Shown piece after piece: positions 1 to 8,798 of a stretch of 47,721 nucleotides of DNA. The notes beneath the pieces are model-generated. The model made no database searches and was not told where the DNA came from. It was given only the letters and a program-made list of their open reading frames with translations. The position numbers were made by a program, and so were the translations under genes. The stretch is from a bacterium. Its GTDB lineage: Bacteria; SZUA-79; Acidulodesulfobacterales; Acidulodesulfobacteraceae. How positions within the stretch are numbered: position 1 is the first letter of the stretch; each line of letters starts with the position of its first letter. The stretch covers positions 1 through 47,721 of the forward strand of contig JAJZVN010000017.1 in NCBI GenBank assembly GCA_021845685.1, given 5' to 3'.

Positions 1-865
1 AAAAAAAAGATATCGGCTTCTTTTTTATTTGGAATGTATTATTATATAAATTATTATTATCATTATTTAAAGAATTATTAAAATATTCTTTAATTATTTT
101 CATCTCGCTTTTTGAAATCGTTAAAATGCCGTCTGATAGCTTAATGAATTTATTTAATGCTTTTCTAAATCTTAAAGTTAAATCTTTCTCAAAAAACTCA
201 GGATTGGTTAAGGCAATAATATCATAAACTACCACAATAATTACGCCGTTTTTTTTCTTTATATTTTTGCAAAAAAATTTAAAATAATTATTATTATAGT
301 AGTAATTCCAAAAGCTGTCTATAAGAAGCAATATATCGTTTTCTTCCGGAAAAATAATATCATCGTTAATAATAAATGGATTAGACATCTGCGTAAAATC
401 CATTACAAAATATTTAAGCCTTTTAAGTAATCGCCATAATGGATTAGACATCTGCCTTAAACTTATAAAAAAGTATTTAAGTCTTTCAAGCTGTTGCCAT
501 ATTACTTTTAATACTTTATAAATGTTTTTAGTTTTATCAATGTTCAATCTTTCATTTATAATTATTTTTACTTTATCTTTTAAATTTATTTTAACCTTAG
601 ATTTATTATTATAGTAATTATTAACATCGTTGACATCGCTAACTTCGTTAACATCGCTGTTAATGTTATTTTTCTTGTTTAAAAATGTTTTTAAACTGAC
701 ATAACCTTTAACGTCTAAAACAATCGGGATAACAGGAACGTTTAATTTTTTAGACATCCTTTCCGAACGTTCTACTATATTGCGAACAACACGCTGAATT
801 CCCGTGTTTAAATCATTATTGTATGTTTCGGAACAATCAATTAGAATTCTGTTAATTTTTTTCAT
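1..865 (-). CDS. Glycosyltransferase, GT4-like (partial, runs off left edge)
   Basis: This open frame starts at an ATG at 865 and continues leftward out of the window, so about 288 N-terminal residues are visible. The start MKKINRILIDCSETYNN is followed by TGIQRVVRN, a motif common near the N-terminus of GT4-type glycosyltransferases. A later stretch, VVYDIIALTNPEFF, matches the conserved loop of the same family, usually seen as HDLIPITHPEFF. The C-terminal nucleotide-sugar domain lies outside the window. An Asn/Asp-rich stretch occupies roughly residues 67-95, and residues of about 120-165 contain an imperfect 21-residue internal duplication. It is divergent from the flippase gene at 1179, and the likely role is surface polysaccharide assembly in the cytoplasm. 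The family call is fairly secure; sugar and acceptor are unknown. Confidence 0.7.
   Translation of the reverse strand, partial: MKKINRILIDCSETYNNDLNTGIQRVVRNIVERSERMSKKLNVPVIPIVLDVKGYVSLKTFLNKKNNINSDVNEVSDVNDVNNYYNNKSKVKINLKDKVKIIINERLNIDKTKNIYKVLKVIWQQLERLKYFFISLRQMSNPLWRLLKRLKYFVMDFTQMSNPFIINDDIIFPEENDILLLIDSFWNYYYNNNYFKFFCKNIKKKNGVIIVVVYDIIALTNPEFFEKDLTLRFRKALNKFIKLSDGILTISKSEMKIIKEYFNNSLNNDNNNLYNNTFQIKKKPISFF
376..501 (-). repeat. 63-bp imperfect tandem duplication inside the GT gene
   Basis: Two adjacent 63-bp copies (376-438 and 439-501) both begin ATGGATTAGACATCTGC on the plus strand and both end in GCCATA. The spacing is a multiple of three, so the reading frame is kept. The protein gains a second RLKYF...QMSNP segment. 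Confidence 0.85.
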
Positions 866-893
866 ATATTATAAATTATTACAAATTTATTTT

Positions 894-1002
894 ATTGAAT
901 TTAGTCTGAATTTAGTCTTAACAATCAATTAGAATATTGAATTTAGTCTGAATTTAGTCTTAACAATCAATTAGAATATTGAATTTAGTCTGAATTTAGT
1001 CT
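894..1002. repeat. 42-bp tandem repeat, about 2.6 copies
   Basis: Units begin at 894, 936 and 978 with ATTGAATTTAGTCTGAATTT and run on into ACAATCAATTAGAAT. The last part is the same as the opening codons of the neighbouring glycosyltransferase gene (834-848), so the repeat seems to have been seeded from coding DNA. The rest of the 871-1178 gap is A/T-rich, with a duplicated AAAATGCTATAAAAT and no gene that I can see. Confidence 0.85.
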
Positions 1003-1178
1003 GATAATTTTATTATTATTATATATAAATATATAATAATAATAAAATGCTATAAAATATAAAATAAAAAAACTATATAATAATAAAATAAAATAAAATA
1101 AAATGCTATAAAATTTTATTATTAAATAAAATAAATATTTCTAATAATGCATAATAATAAATCACATAAAATAATAAT

Positions 1179-2609
1179 ATGACTTTGTTATCTAACAAAC
1201 AAAGATTTATAAAAAATTTCTCGCTATTGTTGACTTCCCGCGTTATAAGCGCCGTGTTAACGCTTCTCGTCAATATTTTGCTTATTGAAAGATTAGGCGC
1301 TTCTATTTATGGTGAATTTGCGTTTGCTCTTACTTTAAGCGGATATTTTTTATCAATCGCCGATACTGGTTTATCTCCTTTCGGAGAAACGGAAGCTGCA
1401 AAAAATAAAAATAATATCGCAAAAATTGTAGACGATATAACGTCGGCAAAATTTTTACTTTCTTTTATATCAACTATTATAATTATTTTTATCGGAATAT
1501 TTTTGTTTAAAGGCGATATAAGGCAAAAAATTATGCTTATAGCCATTGCTTTTTTACCCTTAATATATTCTTTTAATTTCTCATGGGCATTAAGAGGCAT
1601 TGAAAAAAATCATATAATTCTGACAACTAATCTTATGGGAGGATTAGTTTATTTTCTTGGCGTAATATTAATCGTAAAAAATTCAAAATGGTATTTAGCT
1701 GCCGTTTTATTATTTTTAGCCGGCAATATTATAATTTCCGCTTTTCAATTCGGTTATATTAAAAATTTAATAAAAAAAATAAAAGTTAGTTTTTCATACG
1801 GTTCGGTTAAAAAAACCGTTAAAGATTCTTTGCCTTTCGGAATTTTTTCATGGTTCAGCGTTTTATATATCAGTTATCCTATTGTTTTTCTTAAAATTTT
1901 CAGCAATAATAAAAATATCGGATTATACTATATAACATACAAGCTAATGGTGTTTGTCTTCGTTATATTTAATTTAACGGGCAACGCTTTCATTCCCGTT
2001 ATATCGGATGCAATAAAAGCAAAAGATAATGAAAAAGAATCAAAAATTTTAAGCGAGTTAATTAAATTTACTTATACTTTTTCAATTCCTGTATGCTTTG
2101 GCGGTTTTGTTATCAGCCACAATTTGATTGCCGAGCTATTCGGGCTAAAAATTATTGAAAGCGCAATGCTTTTAAGAATGATGATATGGGCTATCATTCC
2201 CGTCGGAATAAGTTCTGCGCTAATATCATATCTTATGGCAAAAAATGCGAGAAAGCCTCTTGTCAAATCCGCAATATTTGCATCTATAACAGGGTTTATA
2301 TTTTCAATTTTCTTTATTAAATATTTTGGATTAAAAGGAGCTGCGTATTCGTTAAATTTTATTGAACTTTTAATGGCAAGCAGTTTAATATATTTTACAT
2401 ATAAAATTATAAAAATTAAATTTGATATAATAAACTTTATAAAAGTATTATCGGCATCTATGATTATGGCGTATGTGGTTATACTGGCGCATCAGAGATT
2501 AATACTGAGCATTCTTATAGGAATGGCTGTTTACGCTATTTTATCTTTAGTTTTAAAAATTATTAGTAAAAAAGACATTAAAGAGCTTAAAACTTTATTC
2601 GCAAAATAA
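1179..2609 (+). CDS. Wzx-like polysaccharide flippase
   Basis: This 476-residue membrane protein has about 12 to 14 hydrophobic segments spread along its length. The N-terminus (LLTSRVISAVLTLLVNILLIERLG followed by YGEFAFALTLSGY) is typical of the Wzx/RfbX oligosaccharide flippases of the MOP superfamily. Such proteins move lipid-linked O-antigen or capsule repeat units across the inner membrane. Length is close to the family norm and no Asn-rich insert is present, as expected for a compact membrane fold. No Shine-Dalgarno sequence is visible before the ATG; the upstream DNA is a run of A/T. The gene sits beside three glycosyltransferase genes, which supports a role in polysaccharide export. 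Substrate cannot be told from sequence. Confidence 0.85.
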   Translation: MTLLSNKQRFIKNFSLLLTSRVISAVLTLLVNILLIERLGASIYGEFAFALTLSGYFLSIADTGLSPFGETEAAKNKNNIAKIVDDITSAKFLLSFISTIIIIFIGIFLFKGDIRQKIMLIAIAFLPLIYSFNFSWALRGIEKNHIILTTNLMGGLVYFLGVILIVKNSKWYLAAVLLFLAGNIIISAFQFGYIKNLIKKIKVSFSYGSVKKTVKDSLPFGIFSWFSVLYISYPIVFLKIFSNNKNIGLYYITYKLMVFVFVIFNLTGNAFIPVISDAIKAKDNEKESKILSELIKFTYTFSIPVCFGGFVISHNLIAELFGLKIIESAMLLRMMIWAIIPVGISSALISYLMAKNARKPLVKSAIFASITGFIFSIFFIKYFGLKGAAYSLNFIELLMASSLIYFTYKIIKIKFDIINFIKVLSASMIMAYVVILAHQRLILSILIGMAVYAILSLVLKIISKKDIKELKTLFAK

Positions 2610-2762
2610 AATTTGCAAATTTATTTATATAAGCTATATAAAATTAACGCAAATAAATTAACTAAGCCGACAAATATAATGAAATTATAATGAAATAATT
2701 AATTAATTTAATGCAGAAATATAATTTCAATAATTAAGATAATTAATACGGTTAATCAAGTT

Positions 2763-4016
2763 ATGAATATTTTAATTGATATTAAATTCCTATATGAAAA
2801 AGATTGCGGCATAAAAACATTTTTATATAATACATTAGAAGAACTTTTTGAAATTTCCGAAGAAAACAATAACAACAGTAATATTGACCATATAAATATT
2901 GATGTTATCGGATTAAGCGGAAAAATTACAAAACTTACTCGCGAACATTTAAATTTAGAAAATATAGCCAAAAAACAAAAATTTTTTAATTCTGTAAAAA
3001 ATATTATTGCCAGTAATTCTTTTCTATATCCTTCAATTAAAAAAATATACAGGTTCGGGAAGAAGCAAATAAATAAAATTAATAATAATATTAATAATAA
3101 TACCGATTCCGTTCATTACGATATTTTCTGGACCCCGTATCAAACGGAAATAGATTCAAATATCGCAAAAAAGAAATTCATAACCATTTATGATTTATAT
3201 CTATTGACAAATGCGGAAACTTCCATAAAAGAACATTCGGCAGCTTTTAAAAATTATATGGATAAATATCTTGCAGTTTTTAACGGAGTGACAACTTGTT
3301 CAGAGTTTGTTAAAAAAGATTTAATAAATTTTTATAATTATCCTGAAAATAAAATATATATAGTAAAAGGCGCTTATGATAAAAATATCTTTAAAAAAAT
3401 ATCCGATAAAAATATTTTACAATCTTTTAAAGATAAATATCATTTAAATAATCAGTTTATATTGTATATCGGAACGCTCCACCCCAGAAAAAATATTTTA
3501 AATTTGCTTAAAGCCTTTAAATCTTTAAAAAAATTAAAAAGCGAAGAGGCTGAAAAGAATATTTACGCTATTAAAAATTTAGAATTGGTTTTAGTATCAA
3601 ACACATCCTGGCTTAATAAAGAAACTTTAATATTGCTTGATGAATTAAAAGATTATGTAAAAATATTTAAGCATATCGGCAATGAAGAACTTGCTTTATT
3701 TTATAATGCCGCTGAAGTTTTTGCGTTTCCTTCTCTTTATGAAGGATTCGGGATTCCGCCTCTTGAAGCTTTTGCGTGCGGAACTCCCGTTATAACGTCA
3801 AACATAACCGCTATTCCTGAAGTATGCGGAGATGCGGCTTATTATGTAGATCCATATTCAATAAACGATATAGAAAACGCAATATTTAATGTTATAACAT
3901 CGGAAAAGTTAAAAAAGGACTTAATAGCGAAAGGATTTAAAAGGGCGGAAAGTTTTAGCTGGAGACAATCCGCGACAGACCTCTTGAACGCTTTTACAAA
4001 TGAATTGAAAAAGTGA
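2763..4016 (+). CDS. GT4 glycosyltransferase, copy 1 of a tandem pair
   Basis: This 417-residue GT-B fold glycosyltransferase carries the C-terminal nucleotide-sugar motif EGFGIPPLE near residues 327-335. It is preceded by YIGTLHPRKN and followed by ACGTPVITSN and AIPEVCGDAAYYVDP, all hallmarks of GT4. The N-terminus (MNILID...LYEKDCGIKTF) aligns closely with the gene at 4451, so the two are tandem paralogs. Short Asn tracts lie near residues 34-40 and 105-113. The stop codon at 4014-4016 falls inside a GTGAA sequence that forms the outer edge of the adjacent tnpB remnant, so the mobile element inserted exactly at the gene's end. Likely role: adding a sugar to a surface glycan. Donor and acceptor unknown. 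Confidence 0.88.
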   Translation: MNILIDIKFLYEKDCGIKTFLYNTLEELFEISEENNNNSNIDHINIDVIGLSGKITKLTREHLNLENIAKKQKFFNSVKNIIASNSFLYPSIKKIYRFGKKQINKINNNINNNTDSVHYDIFWTPYQTEIDSNIAKKKFITIYDLYLLTNAETSIKEHSAAFKNYMDKYLAVFNGVTTCSEFVKKDLINFYNYPENKIYIVKGAYDKNIFKKISDKNILQSFKDKYHLNNQFILYIGTLHPRKNILNLLKAFKSLKKLKSEEAEKNIYAIKNLELVLVSNTSWLNKETLILLDELKDYVKIFKHIGNEELALFYNAAEVFAFPSLYEGFGIPPLEAFACGTPVITSNITAIPEVCGDAAYYVDPYSINDIENAIFNVITSEKLKKDLIAKGFKRAESFSWRQSATDLLNAFTNELKK

Positions 4017-4353
4017 AGCACCCACTACTTTACGGTAGAGGCTTCTTGGTTCAACGACAAGATACTTTTTAGGAGCAAATTATGAATACATTTACTCGGT
4101 CATCCATAGAGCTTGTTTCCCCAAGCGTCAGTTCGGGCACTTCCTGCCCTACTACGCAGTGTTTTCTTTTCTTTAGGTCTGGTTTCCATATGAGCGGTAG
4201 TATTATTTATAACTTGACCGCCAAAACACTACTAAAATACATCCAGACTATTTTCAGGAACTTATTTTACGGTATCACCTTTAGACAGATACCAACCGCA
4301 TATAAGTTATCAAAGAACAAAGGTTTTTCAACTTGTGAGGATATTATATCATG
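4017..4353 (-). pseudogene. Decayed 3' end of an IS200/IS605-type tnpB
   Basis: Read on the minus strand, this stretch gives interrupted frames that resemble the tail of TnpB proteins, including RSRAGSARTDAWGNKLYG and then LNQEASTVK just before a TAG stop. The NQEAS ending followed shortly by TTCAC is a typical TnpB C-terminus plus right end. An imperfect hairpin (CCTCTAC / GTAGTGG) sits at the boundary. The bulk of the transposase and the left end are missing, and stops break the frame. A 90-residue plus-strand frame across the same bases is just a shadow. A BLASTX search against TnpB families would settle it. Confidence 0.6.
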
Positions 4354-4418
4354 AAAAAAATTAAATTTACATTTATTTATATTTATTTATATTACGTATA
4401 GTTTAATAATAAAAACGG

Positions 4419-4446
4419 TATAAACTATAAACTATAAACTATAAAC
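4419..4446 (+). repeat. 7-bp tandem repeat at the ribosome-binding position
   Basis: Four perfect copies of TATAAAC end only four bases before the ATG at 4451. They fill the place where a Shine-Dalgarno sequence would normally sit, and none is present. Copy-number change would alter promoter-to-start spacing. Confidence 0.8.
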
Positions 4447-4450
4447 TAAA

Positions 4451-6070
4451 ATGAACATTTTAATAGACGCCAACACTTTGTATCAGAAAGACTGCGGTTC
4501 AAAAACCTATACGTATAACATTTTAAAAGAATTTTTAATTCTTGGGCAAATTAATAAAAATAATTTTAATAAAAACAATGAAAGCGAAAATAATGCGAGC
4601 AATACTGATACCTATACTAATAAAAATAATGTAAATAATAATAATAAAGATAGCTGTATAAATAAAAATAATGATGCAAATAATAAATATACAAATAAAA
4701 ATAAAAACATAAATAATACAGGCAATAATATAAATAAATCAAACTATAATATAAACATAGATAATGATAATGATAATATAGATATGGACATATACATAGA
4801 CATCTGCGACATAAGCGGCAATATTTTTCCTCTGACAAGCATTGCACAACTTGATGATATTGCCTACAAAGCAAATTATAAAAATTTCTTGACAAAATTT
4901 AAAAAGTCTATTCCGCAAGATTCTTTTTTATATCCTTATATTAAATCATTTTACAGAAATATTAAAAAAGGTATAAATAAAATAAATATTCATTCGGTAA
5001 ATAAAAAAGGTAAAATTTACGATATTTTTTTTACTCCATACCAGATGGAAATAGATGCGGGTATTGCAAAACATAAATTTATAACAATTCACGATATATA
5101 CGCTCTAACTCAGCCTGAAAATTATTTAACTAAAAGCTATACTACGTCGTTTAAAAAATATCTTGAAACCTATCTGCCGTATTTTGACGCAATATTAACT
5201 GTTTCAGAGTTTACAAAAAATGAAATAGCGGAGTATTTTAATTACCCTAAAGAAAAAATATTTGTCATATATAACGGCTTTGACAAAAAAAATTATAAAA
5301 AAGTAAACAATGTTAAAATAATCGAGGGATTTAAAGAAAAATACAAATTAGACAAACCTTATTTGCTTTATGCGGGGGTTATTGAACCGAGAAAGAATAT
5401 ATTAAATCTTCTTAAAGCATATAAAGAACTTAAACGGCAAGCTACTGCTAATACTAATAAGGTTTTAGCCGCGGCTTGTTCAGATGCAGATGCTCGCATC
5501 GGGAATTTGGACATAAATATAAATGATGATATGAGCGGAGACAAAAACGGCTTTAATAGAAATATCGTAGATGTAAATGCCGGCGATAATGTAAATATGG
5601 TCGTTAAAACAAACAATAAACCTGCTTTTGATTTTGATTTAATTTTAGTATCAGGTTCTTCAGCATTGGCAGATGAAACTTTTAAACTGATAGAAGAATT
5701 AAAACCGGCAGTTAAAGTATTTAAAGGGGTTAGCAACGAAGATTTGAATTTATTTTATAATTGCGCCGATTTATTTATATATCCTTCTCTTTATGAAGGT
5801 TTTGGGATTCCTCCTCTTGAAGCTTTTGCATGCGAAACCCCCGTCGTTGCCTCAAACGCTACCGCTATACCTGAAATATGCGGAGATAGCGCATATTATT
5901 TTGACCCGCGCTCGGTAGAAAGCATAAAAAAAGCGATTTTAACAGTTTTAAATTCTCAATCTCTTAAGAGCGAATTAATACAAAAAGGGCTTAAAACCGC
6001 AGAACTATATTCGTTTAAAAATTCCGCGCAAGAAATTTTAAATGAATTTTCAAATTTGCAAAAAACATAA
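4451..6070 (+). CDS. GT4 glycosyltransferase, copy 2, with Asn-rich inserts
   Basis: This 539-residue protein is a paralog of the 2763 gene: the same MNILID start, the same ITIHDIYALTQPE loop and the same EGFGIPPLE donor-binding motif near residues 449-457. It is about 120 residues longer because of two low-complexity inserts. Residues 32-112 are almost entirely Asn, Lys, Asp and Ile, and residues 330-392 are a second Asn/Asp-rich linker between YKELKRQ and FDLILVSG. Both lie between secondary-structure blocks conserved in copy 1, so the fold should survive. The two genes probably arose by tandem duplication and may add successive or alternative sugars. No Shine-Dalgarno sequence is visible. 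Donor sugar unknown. Confidence 0.87.
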   Translation: MNILIDANTLYQKDCGSKTYTYNILKEFLILGQINKNNFNKNNESENNASNTDTYTNKNNVNNNNKDSCINKNNDANNKYTNKNKNINNTGNNINKSNYNINIDNDNDNIDMDIYIDICDISGNIFPLTSIAQLDDIAYKANYKNFLTKFKKSIPQDSFLYPYIKSFYRNIKKGINKINIHSVNKKGKIYDIFFTPYQMEIDAGIAKHKFITIHDIYALTQPENYLTKSYTTSFKKYLETYLPYFDAILTVSEFTKNEIAEYFNYPKEKIFVIYNGFDKKNYKKVNNVKIIEGFKEKYKLDKPYLLYAGVIEPRKNILNLLKAYKELKRQATANTNKVLAAACSDADARIGNLDININDDMSGDKNGFNRNIVDVNAGDNVNMVVKTNNKPAFDFDLILVSGSSALADETFKLIEELKPAVKVFKGVSNEDLNLFYNCADLFIYPSLYEGFGIPPLEAFACETPVVASNATAIPEICGDSAYYFDPRSVESIKKAILTVLNSQSLKSELIQKGLKTAELYSFKNSAQEILNEFSNLQKT

Positions 6071-6120
6071 TACTCGTCGCTATCCTCAGCAAACATAGAT
6101 TTTATTTGATTTTATTTTAG

Positions 6121-6197
6121 TGGTGCGCCCGGAGGGATTCGAACCCCCGGCCTGCAGATTCGTAGTCTGACGCTCTATCCAGCTGAGCTACGGGCGC
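6121..6197 (-). tRNA. tRNA-Arg (anticodon ACG)
   Basis: On the minus strand the acceptor arms GCGCCCG and CGGGCGC pair perfectly and enclose a D-arm (AGCTCAGCTGGATAGAGC), an anticodon stem TCAGA/TCTGC around the loop CTACGAA, and a T-arm with GGTTCGAATCC. The anticodon is ACG, read after A34 deamination for CGN arginine codons. A 3' CCA is encoded at 6121-6123. It lies between the GT4 gene and the regulator gene. Confidence 0.96.
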
Positions 6198-6256
6198 TTC
6201 AATACAAAATACAATATACATATTACTTATGCTATATATTATATTAAATTAGCATA

Positions 6257-7309
6257 TTATATTGCATCTCCGCAATAAGGGCAATATTTTAATCCGGGCA
6301 GCGGCGGGATAGACATGCCGCATTTTTTGCATATTTTATCGGAATCCAAACTATTTAATTTTTTATATAATTTTTCTTCTAATTTTTCAATAAATTTTTC
6401 AAAATGCTTTAAATCTTCCTTTTTGAAATTTTTAGTTATCAATTCAATAATTACAGTATCTTTTTCAATCCTTGCTTCAAGTTCTTTTCTATTAACGTAA
6501 AAATAAACTTTAAATTTATTAATTTCTTTTCTGGTAACTAATTCTTCATCTATAAATTTTTTAAAGCTTTGACTTATAATAGACGGGGCAAGCCCTGTTT
6601 CGTCTTTCACTCTTTTAGTCGTAATCGGTTTTTTATCATTCTTAAGGAAGTGCTTTATAATCATTGCATAGACCATAAACTCCGAAGGACCCATAAGTCT
6701 TATTTGGAAATCGTTAATTAAATACCTGCTTGTCCATAATGCAATAGAAATATAATAAAACTTTTTTAAATTATCGCTTTTGTCTAAAAATTCAGAAAGA
6801 TTTTTTTCCTGCTCATCGTTAACTATGTTATTCTTTTTTAAAAGATCTATTACTCCGCTTAATAATTTATTTATAATTATTGTATCGGAATCATCAAAAC
6901 TGCAAAATTCAAGCGCTTTTAAATTAATAAAATTAAATTTTTGAAGCAGTGTATAAGATAAAATATAATTTGTTTTCCTTTTATCTTCCGTTAAAGTTGA
7001 TTTTTTTATTAATTTATTGTCCTGCAATGTTTTTAAAACAGTGGCAAGATGTGGCGTTGAAATATATAATTTATTGAGTTCTTTGTAAGATACGACGATA
7101 CCGGTTTTTTCAAAATCTTTTTTTTCTTTTTCTGTAGAATGAGTATATTTATAAGCAAAATATGCAAATATGGTAAATTCAATATCGCTAAGATAAGCAA
7201 TTTCTTTGTTATCTGGCGGTATATTTGTTATAGTGTCTTTTACAAATTTGTCTCTATTTAAAAAAAATAGACTTAAAATTATATAAAATTTAGTTTGAAG
7301 ATTTTTCAT
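6257..7309 (-). CDS. Putative regulator: two winged-helix segments and a C-terminal zinc ribbon
   Basis: I do not recognise this 350-residue protein as a named family. Residues of about 40-115 look like a MarR-type winged helix (YKELNKLYISTPHLATVLKT, then LIKKS and a basic KRKTNY wing). Residues of about 205-270 form a second one (TTKRVKDETGLAPSIISQSF, then ELVTRKEINKFKVYFYVN). The C-terminus carries a zinc ribbon with Cys 327, 330, 343 and 346. A Lys/Glu-rich helix, possibly a coiled coil, comes before it. The start is well set: CCGGAGG lies seven bases upstream of ATG, one of the few strong ribosome-binding sites here. Upstream are a (TTAG)n tract and palindromic sites, consistent with self-regulation. 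DNA binding is inferred from fold only. Confidence 0.6.
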   Translation of the reverse strand: MKNLQTKFYIILSLFFLNRDKFVKDTITNIPPDNKEIAYLSDIEFTIFAYFAYKYTHSTEKEKKDFEKTGIVVSYKELNKLYISTPHLATVLKTLQDNKLIKKSTLTEDKRKTNYILSYTLLQKFNFINLKALEFCSFDDSDTIIINKLLSGVIDLLKKNNIVNDEQEKNLSEFLDKSDNLKKFYYISIALWTSRYLINDFQIRLMGPSEFMVYAMIIKHFLKNDKKPITTKRVKDETGLAPSIISQSFKKFIDEELVTRKEINKFKVYFYVNRKELEARIEKDTVIIELITKNFKKEDLKHFEKFIEKLEEKLYKKLNSLDSDKICKKCGMSIPPLPGLKYCPYCGDAI

Positions 7310-7350
7310 AAAAATGCCTCCGGAATGACTTTTTATTTTTAGAAATTTAC

Positions 7351-7402
<52 letters not shown>

Positions 7403-7411
7403 TTTTATTTT

Positions 7412-7436
7412 TATATAGTCATATCTTGACTATATA
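7412..7436. promoter_or_regulatory. Palindromic operator candidate upstream of the regulator
   Basis: TATATAGTCA and TGACTATATA form perfect 10-bp arms around a five-base centre. The core TATAGTCATA occurs at 7414-7423 and again, in the same direction, at 7491-7500, where it lies inside AGTATAGTCATACT, itself partly palindromic. Two matching sites about 77 bases apart, upstream of a winged-helix gene, suggest an autoregulatory operator. This is inference; binding has not been shown. Confidence 0.45.
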
Positions 7437-7667
7437 GATTATACATATAGCCTATATACCTATATAATAGATATTACACAATATTCATAGTATAGTCATA
7501 CTTTACTATTGTATCATAAAATTTAATAATGTAAAACAAAATATTTATATAAATCATAAAATATTATATTTAAATATTTAAACACTAATACACCTCAATT
7601 TAAAGATAATTTTAAAAGATAATTTTAAACTTTTAAATTCATTCTTGTTGTTAAAATATCTGCCGTC

Positions 7668-7893
7668 CCCAAAATTGCCGATATAAATTGTTAAATATAC
7701 CGCAATGCATTAATAACGCTGGATGACCGCTTTGCTCTCGGCTTATAGCCTCGTGAAGTTTCCTTCGGAACTTTCCTGATTTAGCAGGAATGACACTTAA
7801 CGGGTGAAACGATAAATCCTTTCAAGAGCCATTCCAAGAGCCATTCCAGCCTGCGCGGTAATCCAGAATAAAATTTCTATCGGTAATTTTGGG
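7668..7893. mobile_element. MITE-like element R1, copy A (226 bp)
   Basis: The ends CCCAAAATTGCCGATA and TATCGGTAATTTTGGG are 16-bp terminal inverted repeats with one mismatch. The five bases CCGTC flank both sides (7663-7667 and 7894-7898), as expected of a target-site duplication. The inside is non-coding, is more GC-rich than its surroundings and holds a small tandem duplication of AAGAGCCATTCC. Both termini and the adjacent ACCGCAATGCATTAA recur at 46349-46456. No transposase is encoded, so it must have been moved in trans. Confidence 0.75.
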
Positions 7894-8120
7894 CCGTCAA
7901 AATATCTTGACTTAAATTTATTTATAAGTATAATAAGTAATTACTATAAAATTAATCATATAATTTAATTAAACTATAAATAATCACAGTAATAAATTAA
8001 TCATATAATTTTAATTTAATTAAACTATAAAAAATAAAATATATAAATAAACAATATAATAATAATATTAAATAAATAAATAAAATATCAAATATTAATA
8101 TATTATAAGGGGTATAAATA
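7894..8120. other. Gene-free A/T-rich stretch before rpmB
   Basis: This stretch is A/T-rich with short duplicated segments such as ATCATATAATTT. I see no gene, hairpin or convincing promoter other than the AAGGGG ribosome-binding site of rpmB at 8106-8111. The sequence from 7503 to 7662, on the other side of element R1, is similarly featureless. Confidence 0.5.
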
Positions 8121-8318
8121 ATGTCAAGAGCCTGCAGTGTTTGCGGAAAAAGTATTCAATTCGGCAACAAAGTTTCTCATGCGAATAATAAAACTAAAAA
8201 AGTATCTCTGCCTAATCTGCATGTAGTAAAAGCTGATTTTAACGGAACACATAAAAAAGTCAAAGTTTGTTCTAAGTGTCTGAAAGCAGGTAAGATTATA
8301 AAAGTAATCGGCAAATAA
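8121..8318 (+). CDS. rpmB: 50S ribosomal protein L28
   Basis: This 65-residue protein begins [10 protein letters not shown] and contains the L28 core ([13 protein letters not shown], then PNLH) followed by the family's second Cys pair ([10 protein letters not shown]). The two CxxC pairs make it the zinc-binding form of L28. It joins the large ribosomal subunit near the tRNA exit region. Length is normal. A clear AAGGGG sits nine bases before the ATG, in contrast to most envelope genes in this window. It stands alone, with non-coding DNA on both sides. Confidence in family is high. Confidence 0.96.
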   Translation: MSRACSVCGKSIQFGNKVSHANNKTKKVSLPNLHVVKADFNGTHKKVKVCSKCLKAGKIIKVIGK

Positions 8319-8511
8319 TTTTGAATAATATTTTAGTAAATAATAATTAATTAATTAATACATATCAAAATAATTCAAATAATATATTATTAAGCTGTTA
8401 TTTATTATTATTATTATATTTAAATCTTTCAGAAACTGTTATTTATTTTGATGAGACCGCAAAACTGTTTAAAAATAAAAATAATACAAAGTTGAAATAC
8501 AAACTCCGTAA

Positions 8512-8548
8512 GTGATTTCACTTATTTAAATGTGAAATCACATTTAAA
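8512..8548. repeat. Overlapping palindromes downstream of rpmB
   Basis: GTGATTTCAC (8512-8521) is the reverse complement of GTGAAATCAC (8532-8541). In addition TTTAAATGTGA (8525-8535) pairs with TCACATTTAAA (8538-8548) in a near-continuous palindrome. The pairings exclude one another, so the RNA or DNA could switch shape. No gene is present in 8319-8798. Confidence 0.6.
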
Positions 8549-8553
8549 ATGAG

Positions 8554-8609
8554 AGGTAGTTTATAAAAAAAAATTAAAGTTAAATTTAATTTTTTTTTAT
8601 AAACTACCT
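8554..8609. terminator. Perfect 25-bp inverted repeat, possible terminator
   Basis: Two perfectly complementary 25-base arms (8554-8578 and 8585-8609), each including a nine-base A or T run, flank a six-base centre. It lies between rpmB (rightward) and the end of rsh (leftward) and could end transcription from either side. It may also be one end of an inverted-repeat element: DNA from about 8604 to 8640 is loosely mirrored at 8763-8798 around CCTAACTTTT and CAGxACATT. Confidence 0.5.
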
Positions 8610-8798
8610 AACTTTTCTATAAATTTTATACAGAACATTATAACTATGCGATATTATTATGCTGCTTATTTTATAATTTATAAAATAGATAATGTGATGT
8701 ATATTGATATACAGGACAAATAAAAATAATATAAAAATATTTAATAAAAATAAGAAGTTCAAATGTCCTGCATAAAAAATAAGGAAAAAGTTAGGAAA

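Noticed and set aside
4082-4354. 90-residue plus-strand frame between the two GT4 genes
   Set aside because: The opposite strand resembles the TnpB C-terminus and element end, so this frame is an antisense shadow.
4617-4895. Tyr/Leu/Cys-rich antisense frame
   Set aside because: It mirrors the Asn-codon-rich insert of the GT4 gene (AAT read backwards gives ATT/TTA/TAT codons). Similar shadows lie opposite gatA, glmS and ligA.
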